This document shows, one piece after another, positions 5,262 through 6,027 of a DNA stretch of 6,027 nucleotides. A program made the translations under genes and the position numbers. Origin of the DNA: Ruminococcaceae bacterium UBA5579 (GTDB lineage Bacteria; Bacillota; Clostridia; Oscillospirales; Ruminococcaceae); NCBI GenBank assembly GCA_002425305.1, contig DILZ01000116.1, forward strand, positions 30,249 to 36,275, given 5' to 3'. A model generated the notes under the pieces. That model saw only the letters and a program-made list of their open reading frames with translations, was not told the DNA's origin and did not search any database. Numbering within the stretch: the stretch's first letter is position 1; each line of letters starts with the position of its first letter.

Positions 5262-6027
5262 ATGGGAAGCGTAATAAAGGGAAACAGATACAGATTGATA
5301 GATAATCGTTCGTTTGAAATGCCCTTGCCTATCAGATATGATCTATTAAAGGAGGACGACCTTGTCGCGTCCTATGAGATATCGCGGGACGAAAAGGTGT
5401 CCGTGAACATCATCACAAAGCACAAGGAAAACCTGATAACGCCCGTTTACCGTCCCCTCGAAATATCCGATATCTACTTTCTTTTCTCATCGCGCGTTTT
5501 CCAGAACGGGACGCCGTTTACGGCTATTGAGCTTCGGATGCTGGGGCTTGAGAGATACAACGTATACGAGATAATACGCAAGACGCGCGGAGTGACGCCT
5601 TATGATACATACTGGCTGCGCTTTGACGGCGACAACTGCGATTATACCACGGCTCGCGCGGAGTGGGAGGATATGACGTCAAACATACCGTCCGCGGAAA
5701 AGACACCATCCGAAAGCAAGCAGGATCCGTTTGCTATGTATCCGCCCGGAACGGTGCCGTTTGTGGCGACCTCAAACAAGACGCTCGACAGCGAGGAGGA
5801 ATCGCATGTAAGCGATATTCTCAGTCAGCATAAGGTGAATTACGCCGACAAGCTGGTCGAGCATAGCACCGATATTGATGCGGCTGATGACATAAAGGCT
5901 CAGCCCGTGACGAACAACACAATGACGGTGGACGAGATAGACGCTCTTTTGATGAAGTCGGGGATCACCGAGGTGCTCAGCACCCCCGAACCAGCAGAAG
6001 AGCCGAAGTCGAGCGGCGGCAAGATGA
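5262..6027 (+). CDS. Unrecognised protein with EIDALL peptide (3' end beyond window)
   Basis: I do not recognise this family. The frame is open from ATG at 5262 to the right edge, 255 residues without a stop. AAGGAG at 5248-5253 is eight bases before the ATG, and a strong promoter lies further upstream, so it is certainly expressed. Residues 1-133 look like a compact globular domain, with EMPLPIRYDLL (19-29), FTAIELRMLGLERYNVYEII (86-105) and TPYDTYWLRFDGD (112-124). After about 135 the chain becomes polar and probably disordered, rich in S, E, D, K, P and T. Within it, MTVDEIDALLMKSG (221-234) resembles the N-terminal LSQxEIDALL peptide of the flagellar switch proteins FliM and FliY. No membrane segment or signal peptide is visible. 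It is divergent from the diguanylate cyclase. Confidence 0.8.
   Translation, partial: MGSVIKGNRYRLIDNRSFEMPLPIRYDLLKEDDLVASYEISRDEKVSVNIITKHKENLITPVYRPLEISDIYFLFSSRVFQNGTPFTAIELRMLGLERYNVYEIIRKTRGVTPYDTYWLRFDGDNCDYTTARAEWEDMTSNIPSAEKTPSESKQDPFAMYPPGTVPFVATSNKTLDSEEESHVSDILSQHKVNYADKLVEHSTDIDAADDIKAQPVTNNTMTVDEIDALLMKSGITEVLSTPEPAEEPKSSGGKM

Noticed and set aside
6021..6027. TGA at the very end of the window as the stop of the last gene
   Set aside because: It is out of frame: the frame reads AAG ATG and then a lone A, so the gene continues beyond the window.

Overview
The window looks like a low-to-middling GC Firmicute chromosome, most likely a gut-type Clostridia relative such as Oscillospiraceae/Ruminococcus. 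This placement is an inference. It rests on strong AGGAG/GGGAG ribosome binding sites, near-consensus sigma-A promoters with 17-bp spacers, AT-rich intergenic DNA and a short YtrA-type GntR regulator heading an ABC exporter operon. I see no tRNA, rRNA, CRISPR array, insertion sequence or phage signature.

Layout. (1) Bases 2275 down to 1, minus strand: a promoter with overlapping dyad operators, then a YtrA-like GntR repressor (GTG start), a 39-residue small ORF, an ABC-2-type ATPase, and a membrane permease cut by the window edge. The first three genes are chained by ATGA stop/start overlaps. (2) Bases 2316-2917, plus strand: a GNAT-family acetyltransferase with its own promoter, divergent from the ABC operon. 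(3) Bases 2974-3037: two hairpins between convergent genes, likely one terminator for each direction. (4) Bases 4971-3052, minus strand: a membrane-bound diguanylate cyclase with TM, extracytoplasmic sensor, TM, HAMP, PAS and GGDEF. (5) Bases 4972-5261: a divergent promoter region. (6) From 5262, plus strand: an unrecognised protein cut by the right edge. It carries a FliM/FliY-like EIDALL peptide late in the visible part.

The most striking object is the small ORF at 1721-1840. It is the product of a 116-bp tandem duplication that took the last ~32 codons of the GntR gene, its stop/start junction and ribosome binding site, and the first ~7 codons of the ATPase gene. The result is a complete extra cistron: ATPase-derived first residues fused to a second copy of the regulator's C-terminal tail. 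The two copies now differ at about 18% of positions, yet the frame is open and most changed codons in the shared tail are silent. This suggests a retained microprotein that might interact with the regulator.

The ABC operon probably works as an autoregulated envelope-stress or drug-responsive exporter, as in other YtrA systems. The cyclase makes the second messenger c-di-GMP in response to an extracellular or PAS-sensed cue. Its divergent neighbour, with a motility-type peptide, may belong to the same regulatory circle, but that link is speculative.
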